Positions 1 through 5,929 of a stretch of 7,831 nucleotides of DNA are shown in pieces (position 1 is the first letter of the stretch; each line of letters starts with the position of its first letter). The position numbers were made by a program, and so were the translations under genes. Source of the stretch: an uncultured Clostridia bacterium (GTDB lineage Bacteria; Bacillota; Clostridia; Oscillospirales; Ruminococcaceae); the NCBI GenBank assembly GCA_946533615.1, contig CAMNBY010000212.1, positions 1 through 7,831 of the forward strand, in the 5' to 3' direction. Under the pieces are notes generated by a model that saw nothing but the letters and a program-made list of their open reading frames with translations, did not search any database and had not been told where the DNA came from.

Positions 1-1130
1 TCCGCGACAGGATAGCCGCCATTCAGAAGGCCGCCGACGACCAGAAGATAATCGACGAGGACATGAAGGACACTGACATCATCGCTATCGCCCAGAACAG
101 CGAAAAGGCCTGTGCCAGTGTTATAATGTACCGCAGCGGCAGGCTCTTTGACAAGGCTGACCACTTCCTCGGCGAAAAGGACGACCGCTCACAGATGTAT
201 CAGGAGTTCATCACGGGCTTCTACTCCGTCCGCGACGACATACCGAAGCATATCCTCATCGACGAGGACATCGAGGACAGGGAGCTTATCGAAAAGTATC
301 TCTCGGAGCGCAGAGGAAACGCGGTCCACATCTCGGTGCCGCAGCGCGGACATCTGCTAAAGCTTGCGAACCTTGCCCGCAGCAACGCCTCCGAATACCT
401 CTCGATAAAGGTCGGCAGGACGGCTCGGGAGATCACCGCCCTTGAACAGCTTGCAAAGGCGCTGGGTCTTGAAAAGCCGCCGCGCTTTATCGAATGCTAC
501 GATATTTCAAATCTCGCCTCGGCGGATATGGTGGCAGGAATGGTCGTCTACGAGAACGGCCGCCCCTGCAAGCGCTTTTACAAAAAGTTTTCGATCAAGA
601 CCGTGGCAGATCAGGACGACTATGCCTGCATGGCCGAGGTGCTTGGCAGGCGGTTCCGTAATTACCTCGAAAAGACCGACGAGGGCTTTGCGACTCTCCC
701 CGACCTGATCTTTCTTGACGGCGGCCAGGGACACGTCAACACTGTTACGCCCGTGGTAAGGGCAATGGGTATAAATGTGCCGATCTACGGCCTTGTCAAG
801 GACTCGAAGCACCGCACACGCGCTGTCGCCACAGGCGGCGGAGAGATCAGCCTTACACAGTCGCGGGCGGCCTTCGACCTTGTTACAGCTATACAGGACG
901 AGGTACACCGCTTCGCAATCACCTATCAGGCAAAGAAGCATAAGAAAAGCTCCACCAGCCTTGAGCTCACACGGGTGAAGGGTATCGGCGAAAAGAAAGC
1001 CATCAAGCTGATGACGGAATTCAAGACCAAGGACGGCCTGCGAGCCGCCACTGTCGAAGAGCTTGCAGCCGCCGCAGGCGTGAACCTCGAGACCGCAAAG
1101 CAGCTGAAAGAGATAATAGATGAAATGTAG
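1..1130 (+). CDS. uvrC: UvrABC excinuclease subunit C, C-terminal part (5' truncated by window edge)
   Basis: UvrC makes both incisions around a DNA lesion in nucleotide excision repair, working with UvrB on the UvrA-loaded site. The frame is open from base 3 to the window edge, so the N-terminal GIY-YIG nuclease and most of the UvrB-binding UVR motif lie outside; the first ~20 codons look like the tail of that motif. The rest is the RNase H-like 5'-incision domain: ECYDISN at bases 489-509 (Asp codon at 501), the FLDGGQGH strand at bases 711-734 (Asp codon at 717), and DEVHRFAIT with His at 906. A helix-hairpin-helix DNA-binding tail follows (VKGIGEKKAIKLM, then a second hairpin-like segment near the end). 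The nuclease residues typical of the family appear intact. The ATG at base 63 is internal, not the start. The stop is 30 bases before a strong terminator, so uvrC is the last gene of its transcript. Confidence 0.96.
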   Translation, partial: RDRIAAIQKAADDQKIIDEDMKDTDIIAIAQNSEKACASVIMYRSGRLFDKADHFLGEKDDRSQMYQEFITGFYSVRDDIPKHILIDEDIEDRELIEKYLSERRGNAVHISVPQRGHLLKLANLARSNASEYLSIKVGRTAREITALEQLAKALGLEKPPRFIECYDISNLASADMVAGMVVYENGRPCKRFYKKFSIKTVADQDDYACMAEVLGRRFRNYLEKTDEGFATLPDLIFLDGGQGHVNTVTPVVRAMGINVPIYGLVKDSKHRTRAVATGGGEISLTQSRAAFDLVTAIQDEVHRFAITYQAKKHKKSSTSLELTRVKGIGEKKAIKLMTEFKTKDGLRAATVEELAAAAGVNLETAKQLKEIIDEM

Positions 1131-1160
1131 TCCGACGGCAATACTATAAACATTATGATA

Positions 1161-1187
1161 AAAGCCCGCAGTAGTGCGGGCTTTTTT
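1161..1187 (+). terminator. Rho-independent terminator of uvrC, probably bidirectional
   Basis: Perfect 10-bp stem: AAAGCCCGCA (1161-1170), loop GTAG, TGCGGGCTTT (1175-1184), running into six T's. On the minus strand the same hairpin follows the nrdG stop codon by 5 bases and is followed by a shorter T-tract (TTTTATCAT), so it can end transcription from both converging genes. Confidence 0.9.
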
Positions 1188-1191
1188 GCTG

Positions 1192-1722
1192 CTACATTAA
1201 GCTCAGGGTCTCGTCGTCAAGGGCTGCGGTCGTGCCTGTCTCCAGCGAGCGCTTGACGTCGATGAAGCGCTGGTTACGGCTGCCGCGGAATTTCAGTTCA
1301 AGGCTGCGCTCCTCAAGAATGAACCGCCCGTCAACGATGTAGTCGCACTCGCGGATAAGCTCCATAAAGCCGTTGTCCTCGTTTGCGTGTTCGAGCAGGT
1401 ATTCAAAATCAAAGCCCGTGTAGGCGATGACGTTCATTCTTCCGCCGTCGTGAGCGTGTATCTTCCGCGCAAGCTCCGCCATGGGCTTGGCCTGAAAGAA
1501 CGGGTCGCCGCCCGAAAGCGTAACGCCGTCAAGTATCGGATCCTTGATGATCTCGGCAAAGACCTCGTCGGTGTCGGCATCGAAGCCGCCCTCAAAGTCC
1601 CATGTCTGCGGATTGTGGCAGCCCTTGCAGTGGTGCCTGCACCCCTGAGTCCAGACCGTGAAGCGGAAGCCCGGCCCGTCAACTATAGATTCGGGAGTAA
1701 GCCCCGCACATCTGAATTTCAT
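1192..1722 (-). CDS. nrdG: Anaerobic ribonucleotide reductase activating protein (radical SAM activase)
   Basis: NrdG uses a [4Fe-4S] cluster and S-adenosylmethionine to abstract hydrogen from a glycine of NrdD, creating the glycyl radical that class III ribonucleotide reductase needs. The 176-residue product is close to the usual 150-180 of the family. It opens with the typical GLTPESIVDGPGFRFTVWTQGC segment, and the cluster motif CxxxCxxC is C28-HH-C32-KG-C35, followed by HNPQTWDF. The SAM-binding glycine motif is LSGGDPFFQ at about residues 99-107. The start at 1722 is chosen because AAAGGAG lies 8 bases upstream (1731-1737); an in-frame ATG at 1761 has no such site and would add 13 residues unlike the family. 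It lies 77 bases downstream of the flavin reductase/rubredoxin gene in the same direction, with no clear promoter between, so it is probably co-transcribed. NrdD, its expected substrate, is two genes upstream. Confidence 0.95.
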   Translation of the reverse strand: MKFRCAGLTPESIVDGPGFRFTVWTQGCRHHCKGCHNPQTWDFEGGFDADTDEVFAEIIKDPILDGVTLSGGDPFFQAKPMAELARKIHAHDGGRMNVIAYTGFDFEYLLEHANEDNGFMELIRECDYIVDGRFILEERSLELKFRGSRNQRFIDVKRSLETGTTAALDDETLSLM

Positions 1723-1799
1723 TTCTGTCTCTCCTTTGTTGTTTGCGCCGCCGGATCGCAATGCGCCCGAGCGTTTACCGGCTTTTCTCAGAGCCTGCC

Positions 1800-2588
1800 T
1801 CAGCCGCCGACTCTCTCGAAATTAGCGGCATCGACTCCGCAGAGCGGACAGGTGAAGCCCTCGGGGAGCTCATCGCCCTCGTATTCGTAGCCGCAGACCG
1901 TGCAGCGCCAGATGATCTTGCCGCTCTCGGAAACACCCGCGGGAACAGCCGCCTCGGAGGGCTTGCCGGAAACTACCTTCTCGAAATCGGAGGCAGGGTG
2001 CTTGCAGAGCGGACAGATGAAGTCCTCGGGCAGCTCCTCACCGACATACTCGTAGCCGCAGATCATGCAGCGCCAGATGGTCTGACCCGCCTCGTCGGTT
2101 CCGACGGCCTTGGGCTTCGGCTTGATGTTTTGCAGATAGTAGGAATAATCCGCCGACCGCGCAGCGTTGAGCATCGCAGTCGAGGTAACGTCCGCTATGA
2201 ACATGGTGTGGCTGCCGAGGTCGATCTCCTGACAGACCTTAGCGCAGATGTAGCTGTTGGTGCCTGCGGTCACGGCAAGCGTTCCGTTGTCAAGACGCTG
2301 TGCGTCCGCAAAGCCGGAGAACTTGTCAGCATCTCTCCCCGACTGAAAACCGAAGCGCTCAAAAAGCCCGAACTGCGCCTCTTGGCTGATTATCGAAGCT
2401 GTAAAAACGCCCGACTCCGAGATCATATCGTGTGTAAGGTTCTGCTTGTTGACAGTAAGGCTCACGCGGTTTGGTTGGCTCGTCACCTGAGCCAGAGTGT
2501 TCGTGATGCAGCCGTTGTCCCTGCCGCCTGAATTTGCGGTAACGACAAAAAGCCCGTAGGTGATGTTGAACATAGGGTCCTGTGCCAT
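1800..2588 (-). CDS. Flavin reductase-like protein with two short rubredoxin-like domains
   Basis: Predicted cytoplasmic redox protein of 262 residues. Residues ~5-155 resemble the flavin reductase-like FMN-binding split-barrel family (NITYGLFVVTA near the start, ITNTLAQVTSQPNRVSLTVN, then ESGVFTASII and FGFQSGRDADKF). Two copies of a rubredoxin-like iron site follow: C174-x2-C177...C192-x2-C195 and C229-x2-C232...C247-x2-C250. I count 23 of 35 identical positions between the copies. The 14-residue gap between cysteine pairs is shorter than in classical rubredoxin (~29) and nearer to the small rubredoxin-like domain of rubrerythrins. The arrangement recalls Hrb of Moorella, a flavin reductase-rubredoxin fusion that passes electrons from NADH to a flavodiiron protein, but Hrb has one rubredoxin. 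The start at 2588 follows AAGGAGG (2596-2602). Lying between nrdD and nrdG, it may donate electrons to NrdG or protect the system from oxygen or NO; this role is inference. Confidence 0.88.
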   Translation of the reverse strand: MAQDPMFNITYGLFVVTANSGGRDNGCITNTLAQVTSQPNRVSLTVNKQNLTHDMISESGVFTASIISQEAQFGLFERFGFQSGRDADKFSGFADAQRLDNGTLAVTAGTNSYICAKVCQEIDLGSHTMFIADVTSTAMLNAARSADYSYYLQNIKPKPKAVGTDEAGQTIWRCMICGYEYVGEELPEDFICPLCKHPASDFEKVVSGKPSEAAVPAGVSESGKIIWRCTVCGYEYEGDELPEGFTCPLCGVDAANFERVGG

Positions 2589-2627
2589 GACTATTCCTCC
2601 TTTTTCAATGCACGATGTGTGTTCTTC

Positions 2628-2633
2628 ATTATA
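2628..2633 (-). promoter_or_regulatory. Candidate -10 element for the flavin reductase/rubredoxin gene
   Basis: The minus strand reads TATAAT here, about 40 bases before the start codon at 2588. No good -35 hexamer is present at 16-18 bases upstream; that space is filled by the inverted repeat at 2635-2664. It could be a weak or regulated promoter, or chance. Confidence 0.35.
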
Positions 2634-2634
2634 T

Positions 2635-2664
2635 AGAGAAAGCCGCAGTCGTTGCGGCTTCTCT
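2635..2664 (-). terminator. Inverted repeat downstream of nrdD: possible weak terminator or attenuator
   Basis: A long hairpin: on the plus strand agagaaagccgca, loop gtcgt, tgcggcttctct, complementary apart from one extra base in one arm. On the minus strand it is followed by TTTCTCTATAT, a poor T-tract; on the plus strand a run of seven T's begins a few bases after the stem. It is the best candidate for ending or reducing nrdD transcription, and it directly abuts the TATAAT before the next gene. Confidence 0.4.
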
Positions 2665-2718
2665 GTGTTTTTTTGGGTTACCTCTTGCTCGTTCCCGCTT
2701 AGTGCCACCGTATCGCGA

Positions 2719-2728
2719 GGGATATCCC
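2719..2728. repeat. Palindrome GGGATATCCC with GC-rich flanks
   Basis: A perfect 10-bp palindrome whose flanks (CGCGA on the left, GCGG on the right) extend the symmetry imperfectly. It sits in the gap downstream of nrdD near the 24-bp direct repeats and may belong to the same repeat cluster. Confidence 0.4.
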
Positions 2729-2748
2729 GCGGCCTCCACCGTTGTGAA

Positions 2749-2816
2749 CGAGCTTGCGAGTGATCTCGCGAACTGCGCACCCGCGCCCGGGTCGAGCTTG
2801 CGAGTGATCTCGCGAA
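2749..2816. repeat. Two identical 24-bp direct repeats with palindromic core, 44-bp period
   Basis: Bases 2749-2772 and 2793-2816 are identical over 24 bases. Each starts CGAGCTTGCGAG and ends TGATCTCGCGAA, and contains the inverted repeat GCGAG-TGAT-CTCGC. A further shared CTGCGC(A)CCC follows each copy at slightly different distances. Together with the palindrome at 2719-2728 they fill most of the gap between nrdD and the flavin reductase gene. No other copy is seen in this window. They may be a REP-like intergenic repeat. Confidence 0.75.
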
Positions 2817-2839
2817 TCGGGCCCTGCGCCCTTAGCAGC

Positions 2840-5086
2840 TCAGCAGCAGCTTATTCTCGGGATACGCTCGTGGGCGGTCTTGACGTGCTCGGCTTCGGTG
2901 CGTCCGCAAAGCGGGCACTTGTCGCCGATGATGCCGGTATAGCCGCAGACAGGGTCGCGGTCAACAGGGTGGTTGATAGCGCCGTAGCCTATGCCCTGTT
3001 CCTTCATGCAGCGGATTATCTTCTCGAACGCCGAGATGTTCTGGGACGGATCGCCGTCCAGCTCGATGTAGGAGATGTGTCCCGCATTTGTGAGAGCGTG
3101 GTAGGGAGCCTCGATCTTGATCTTGTCGAAGGCGCTGATGTTGTAGTAAACAGGAACATGGAAGGAGTTGGTGTAGTAGTCCCTGTCAGTTACACCGGCA
3201 ATAGTGCCGTAGCGCTTGCGGTCCATGCGGACGAATCTGCCTGAAAGTCCCTCTGCGGGGGTAGCAAGCAGCGAGAAGTTCATGCCCGTTGCCTTAGTCT
3301 CGTCGTCAAGCCTTTTGCGCATATGCCCCACGATCTCAAGACCCAGCTCGCGAGCTTCTTCGCTTTCGCCGTGATGCTTGCCTGTCAGGCTCTTGAGCGT
3401 CTCGGCCAGTCCGATGAAACCTACGGAGAGCGTGCCGTGCTTCAGCACCTCGCCCACCTCATCGTTTACGTCAAGCTTGTCGGAGTCTATCCATACTCCC
3501 TGCCCCATTAGGAAGGGATAGTTTTTCACCCGCTTGCTTGCCTGTATACGATAGCGGTGCTTGAGCTGTGCGATGCAGAGCTCCATCATCTCGTCAAGGC
3601 TGTCAAAGAACGTGCCAATGTTGCCCTGTGCCTTTATTGCAAGCCGCGGCAGATTGATGGACGTGAAGGAAAGGTTTCCCCTGCCTGTCACTATCTCGCG
3701 GCTCGGATCGTGTGCGTTGCCGATAACTCTCGTCCTGCAGCCCATGTAGGCGATCTCGGTGTCCGGATTGCCCTCCTTGTAATATTGCAGATTGTAGGGA
3801 GCATCAATGAACGAGAAGTTCGGGAAGAGCCTCTTTGCGGATACCCGGCAGGCCAGCTTGAACAGATCGTAGTTCGGGTCTGTCGGGTTGTAGTTGATGC
3901 CTTCCTTCACCTTGAAGATATGTATCGGGAAGATAGGCGTCTCGCCGTTGCCAAGGCCTGCCTCCTGAGCAAGCAGAACGTTCTTTATGACCATTCTGCC
4001 CTCTATGGAAGTGTCAGTGCCGTAGTTTATGGAAGAGAAAGGAGTCTGTGCGCCTGCACGGGAGTTCATGGTGTTAAGGTTGTGGATCAGCGCCTCCATT
4101 GCCTGATAGGTGGCTCTGTCAGTCTCCTTATAGGAGGTCTTGTAAGCAAACTGCTGGATCTTCGCCACAGTCTTGGGATCGGTGAAGGACGCCAGTATCT
4201 CGGCCTCGGCCTCCTTGTAGCCGTTGTCATAGGCCAGCGTTACCTGAAGCCCCTTCTCCTTTTCGATCTTCTCGGCGATCTGCTTTGCGATCACCTGAGA
4301 ATCGGGAACGTCGGCGAGAAGGTTCAATGCGCGGTGAATGTTGTCGCGGTAATTGTGGCGGAAGGTCTTCTTAACGCCCTCAGCCATATCGTACTCGAAC
4401 TTGGGCACCGACTGGCCGCCGTGCTGGTCGTTCTGGTTGGACTGGATAGCTATACAGGCCAGAGCCGCGTAGCTGGTGATGTCGTTAGGTGTCCTCAGAT
4501 AGCCGTGACCCGTGGAGAAGCCCTTGTTGAAAAGCTTTGTCAGGTCGATCTGGGTGCAGGTGGTGGTCAGGGTGTAGAAGTCCAGATCGTGAATGTGTAT
4601 GTCGCCCTCGGCGTGAGCCTTTGCGTGCTCGGGGTCAAGGACATACATCTCGTAGAACTCCTTTGCGCCGACCGAACCGTATTTAAGCATGGTGCCCATC
4701 GCGGTGTCGCCGTCAATGTTGGCGTTTTCACGCTTGAGGTCGCTGTCCTTCGCGCTCTTGAAGGTAAGGTCCTCGTATACCTTCATAAGGCGGGTGTTCA
4801 TCTCCCTCGCCCTTGTCCTTGTCGAGCGGTAAAGGATATAAGCCTTTGCAGTGGCAGCGTGACCCTCTTCGATCAGCACCTTCTCAACACAGTCCTGTAT
4901 CTCTTCAACGGAAGGCGAGGTCAGGTTGCGCTGCATCAGAAGATCTACTACCTTTCCGGCAAGCTCCAGAGCCTCGTCGTAGTTGGAACCGCCGACGGAC
5001 TGTGCCGCCTTGTAGATGGCGCCTGCGATCTTCTCTATATTAAATGTAACGTTGCGTCCGTCTCTCTTTTTGATTTTGATGATCAT
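2840..5086 (-). CDS. nrdD: Anaerobic (class III) ribonucleoside-triphosphate reductase, lacking a recognisable C-terminal glycyl-radical loop
   Basis: NrdD reduces ribonucleotides to deoxyribonucleotides without oxygen, using a glycyl radical made by NrdG. The 748-residue product starts with an ATP-cone regulatory domain (residues ~1-95, IKKRDGRNVTFNIEKIAGAI), followed by the catalytic barrel: HIHDLDFYTLTTTC (C177), QTPFSSINYGTDTS (347-360), and MGCRT (C450), the likely active-site cysteine region. The C-terminal zinc-site segment is NHPVDRDPVCGYTG...CPLCGR, with C714, C724 and C727; the position where a first cysteine is usual holds D711. The protein then ends HERIPRISCC. Family members typically continue from a similar R-rich segment into a GY(L) loop carrying the radical glycine and some 20-30 more residues; here it stops at that point. 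The start at 5086 follows GGAGGT (5093-5098); an upstream in-frame ATG at 5326 lies beyond the promoter and is rejected. Confidence 0.93.
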   Translation of the reverse strand: MIIKIKKRDGRNVTFNIEKIAGAIYKAAQSVGGSNYDEALELAGKVVDLLMQRNLTSPSVEEIQDCVEKVLIEEGHAATAKAYILYRSTRTRAREMNTRLMKVYEDLTFKSAKDSDLKRENANIDGDTAMGTMLKYGSVGAKEFYEMYVLDPEHAKAHAEGDIHIHDLDFYTLTTTCTQIDLTKLFNKGFSTGHGYLRTPNDITSYAALACIAIQSNQNDQHGGQSVPKFEYDMAEGVKKTFRHNYRDNIHRALNLLADVPDSQVIAKQIAEKIEKEKGLQVTLAYDNGYKEAEAEILASFTDPKTVAKIQQFAYKTSYKETDRATYQAMEALIHNLNTMNSRAGAQTPFSSINYGTDTSIEGRMVIKNVLLAQEAGLGNGETPIFPIHIFKVKEGINYNPTDPNYDLFKLACRVSAKRLFPNFSFIDAPYNLQYYKEGNPDTEIAYMGCRTRVIGNAHDPSREIVTGRGNLSFTSINLPRLAIKAQGNIGTFFDSLDEMMELCIAQLKHRYRIQASKRVKNYPFLMGQGVWIDSDKLDVNDEVGEVLKHGTLSVGFIGLAETLKSLTGKHHGESEEARELGLEIVGHMRKRLDDETKATGMNFSLLATPAEGLSGRFVRMDRKRYGTIAGVTDRDYYTNSFHVPVYYNISAFDKIKIEAPYHALTNAGHISYIELDGDPSQNISAFEKIIRCMKEQGIGYGAINHPVDRDPVCGYTGIIGDKCPLCGRTEAEHVKTAHERIPRISCC

Positions 5087-5213
5087 ATTCTTACCTCCAT
5101 ATTTATAAGCAGGGCTAAGCATGGCTTTGTGATCTGTGTGCCTCTGCCGATCATTTGCTTTGCGATTGAAGTTGGCGGTTTTTGTGTCCGCCCACCTTTT
5201 TGTAATCGGGCGA

Positions 5214-5229
5214 CCACAATATCTTGTGG
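5214..5229. promoter_or_regulatory. NrdR-like box 1 (strong palindrome)
   Basis: CCACAATATCTTGTGG; with one more base on each side the palindrome is 18 bp and 8 of 9 pairs match. It fits 13 of 16 positions of the consensus ACACwATATaTwGTGT bound by NrdR, the ATP/dATP-sensing repressor of ribonucleotide reductase genes. It lies at about +14 to +29 of the predicted nrdD transcript. Confidence 0.75.
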
Positions 5230-5245
5230 TCTCTCGCTGTGCATT

Positions 5246-5261
5246 TCCAAGTATATAGTAT
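5246..5261. promoter_or_regulatory. NrdR-like box 2 (weaker), overlapping the nrdD -10
   Basis: TCCAAGTATATAGTAT fits about 11 of 16 consensus positions. Its centre is 32 bp from that of the stronger box, which agrees with the roughly three-helical-turn spacing usual for paired NrdR boxes. It covers the TATACT -10 hexamer. Confidence 0.55.
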
Positions 5262-5278
5262 TTTTTCGTTCTTGTCAA
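5246..5278 (-). promoter_or_regulatory. nrdD promoter
   Basis: On the minus strand TTGACA (5273-5278) and TATACT (5250-5255) are separated by exactly 17 bases. Transcription should begin near 5243, giving a leader of about 157 bases before the nrdD start. The leader holds a small GGCGG/CCGCC hairpin (5174-5192) but no riboswitch that I recognise. Both boxes described at 5214-5261 are positioned to block this promoter. Confidence 0.8.
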
Positions 5279-5861
5279 GTGAACAAGTAACAAAAAATAA
5301 GCAACACTTTTGTACACCCTGCACAAAGGGAGAAATTTCCAGAACTTTTGGTAAGTTTTCGGTTTTCGTGGAGCAGGCTCAAATCAAGTTTTTGCACTTT
5401 ACAGCTAAAACCTCAAAATATGGTATAAAGATTATTTCTTTACGCAAAATAAAACCCGCATATTCAGCGGCGTTTTCAAGCTCATCTGTAAGTAATTGAC
5501 TAACAAGACCCGCGCAGGCTCGTTTTTTTGTTTCCCGAAATTTGGACAGTAATTTTTCGCTTTCCGAAAACGCCCCTTGTAAAGAACAGCGCTTGATTTT
5601 CAAAATCCTATTCCAATTTTCACAAGCCATATATATTTCAGCATATATCTCAAAGAGCGTGCCGAGACCCGCTCGCAGCACAAAAATCACCTGCCACAGC
5701 AGCAGCGGGAGCATTTTGGGTTGTCAGAGATCGGAAGCTCCTTCTTCGTGCATTATCCTCCGGCGCAATTCCGTCTGACTTCCACCGCATTGCGAGGACA
5801 GACCCCGCACATCACATAGTTGTAAGGCGGCTTTCCGACGATCACGCGGCCTAAAAAAGAC
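5279..5861. other. AT-richer stretch without a confident gene
   Basis: About 580 bases between the divergent nrdD and lipoprotein promoters. Base composition is clearly more AT-rich than the surrounding genes, especially 5279-5660. It contains a doubtful 111-codon minus-strand frame (5379-5714) and a broken cysteine-rich minus-strand frame (5687-5896). I see no tRNA, CRISPR, transposase or recognised riboswitch. Confidence 0.6.
5379..5714 (-). CDS. Doubtful 111-residue hypothetical protein
   Basis: I do not recognise this frame. It begins with a hydrophobic run (MLPLLLWQVIFVL) and continues into a charged, helix-like part (ETKKRACAG, LTDELENAAEYAG) ending in a mixed hydrophobic tail. No ribosome binding site precedes the ATG at 5714 or the internal ATG at 5630. 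Its codons are AT-rich (TTA, AAA, ATA, TTT frequent), unlike the C/G-ending codons of its neighbours. That could mean foreign origin, or simply that it is non-coding AT-rich DNA that happens to be open. The latter is at least as likely. Confidence 0.2.
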   Translation of the reverse strand: MLPLLLWQVIFVLRAGLGTLFEIYAEIYMACENWNRILKIKRCSLQGAFSESEKLLSKFRETKKRACAGLVSQLLTDELENAAEYAGFILRKEIIFIPYFEVLAVKCKNLI

Positions 5862-5896
5862 TTGACATTATGGAGGCTGAGGTGTATAATATTCAT
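5687..5896 (-). pseudogene. Possible remnant of a small cysteine-rich protein
   Basis: A minus-strand frame from an ATG at 5896 reads 47 codons to TAA (5753-5755) and contains NYVMCGVCPRN. In the same frame beyond the stop it continues as CTKKELPISDNPKCSRCCC and ends at TGA (5687-5689). The clustering of cysteines on both sides of one stop suggests a single ancestral coding sequence broken by the TAA. The first ATG lies inside the opposite-strand lipoprotein promoter region, no ribosome binding site precedes this ATG or the ATG at 5812, and I recognise no family, so chance is possible. Confidence 0.22.
5862..5890 (+). promoter_or_regulatory. Perfect consensus promoter of the lipoprotein/radical-SAM unit
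   Basis: TTGACA (5862-5867), a 17-base spacer and TATAAT (5885-5890): both hexamers match the housekeeping sigma consensus exactly. The predicted start near 5897 gives a leader of about 33 bases, enough for the AAAGGAG site at 5915-5921. No operator is evident. Confidence 0.9.
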
Positions 5897-5929
5897 AATG
5901 TGTATCTATGCCCGAAAGGAGCTGACAGT

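Noticed and set aside
507..941. A 144-codon minus-strand frame opposite uvrC
   Set aside because: It is opposite the conserved UvrC nuclease domain and has no supporting start signal.
1743..2531. A 262-codon open frame on the plus strand, antisense to the flavin reductase/rubredoxin gene
   Set aside because: The minus strand carries recognisable domains and a good ribosome binding site; the plus frame is a mirror artefact.
2589..2780. Upstream start for the flavin reductase/rubredoxin protein (326 residues)
   Set aside because: The added residues come from the direct-repeat and hairpin region and look non-coding; ATG at 2588 has a strong AAGGAGG site.
2640..2840. A separate downstream frame that could supply the missing NrdD glycyl-radical loop, such as the AAGYPSRYGG reading
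   Set aside because: It has a glycine-tyrosine pair but neither the basic residues before it nor the tail after it, no start signal, and it runs through the repeats.
3557..5290. A 577-codon open frame on the plus strand, antisense to nrdD
   Set aside because: It lies within and opposite a clearly recognisable nrdD; the frame is kept open by the GC-biased codons of the real gene, has no family resemblance and no ribosome binding site.
5087..5326. Extension of NrdD to an upstream ATG (828 residues)
   Set aside because: The extension would run through the promoter, both NrdR-like boxes and the leader; the ATG at 5086 has a GGAGGT site and begins directly with the ATP-cone.
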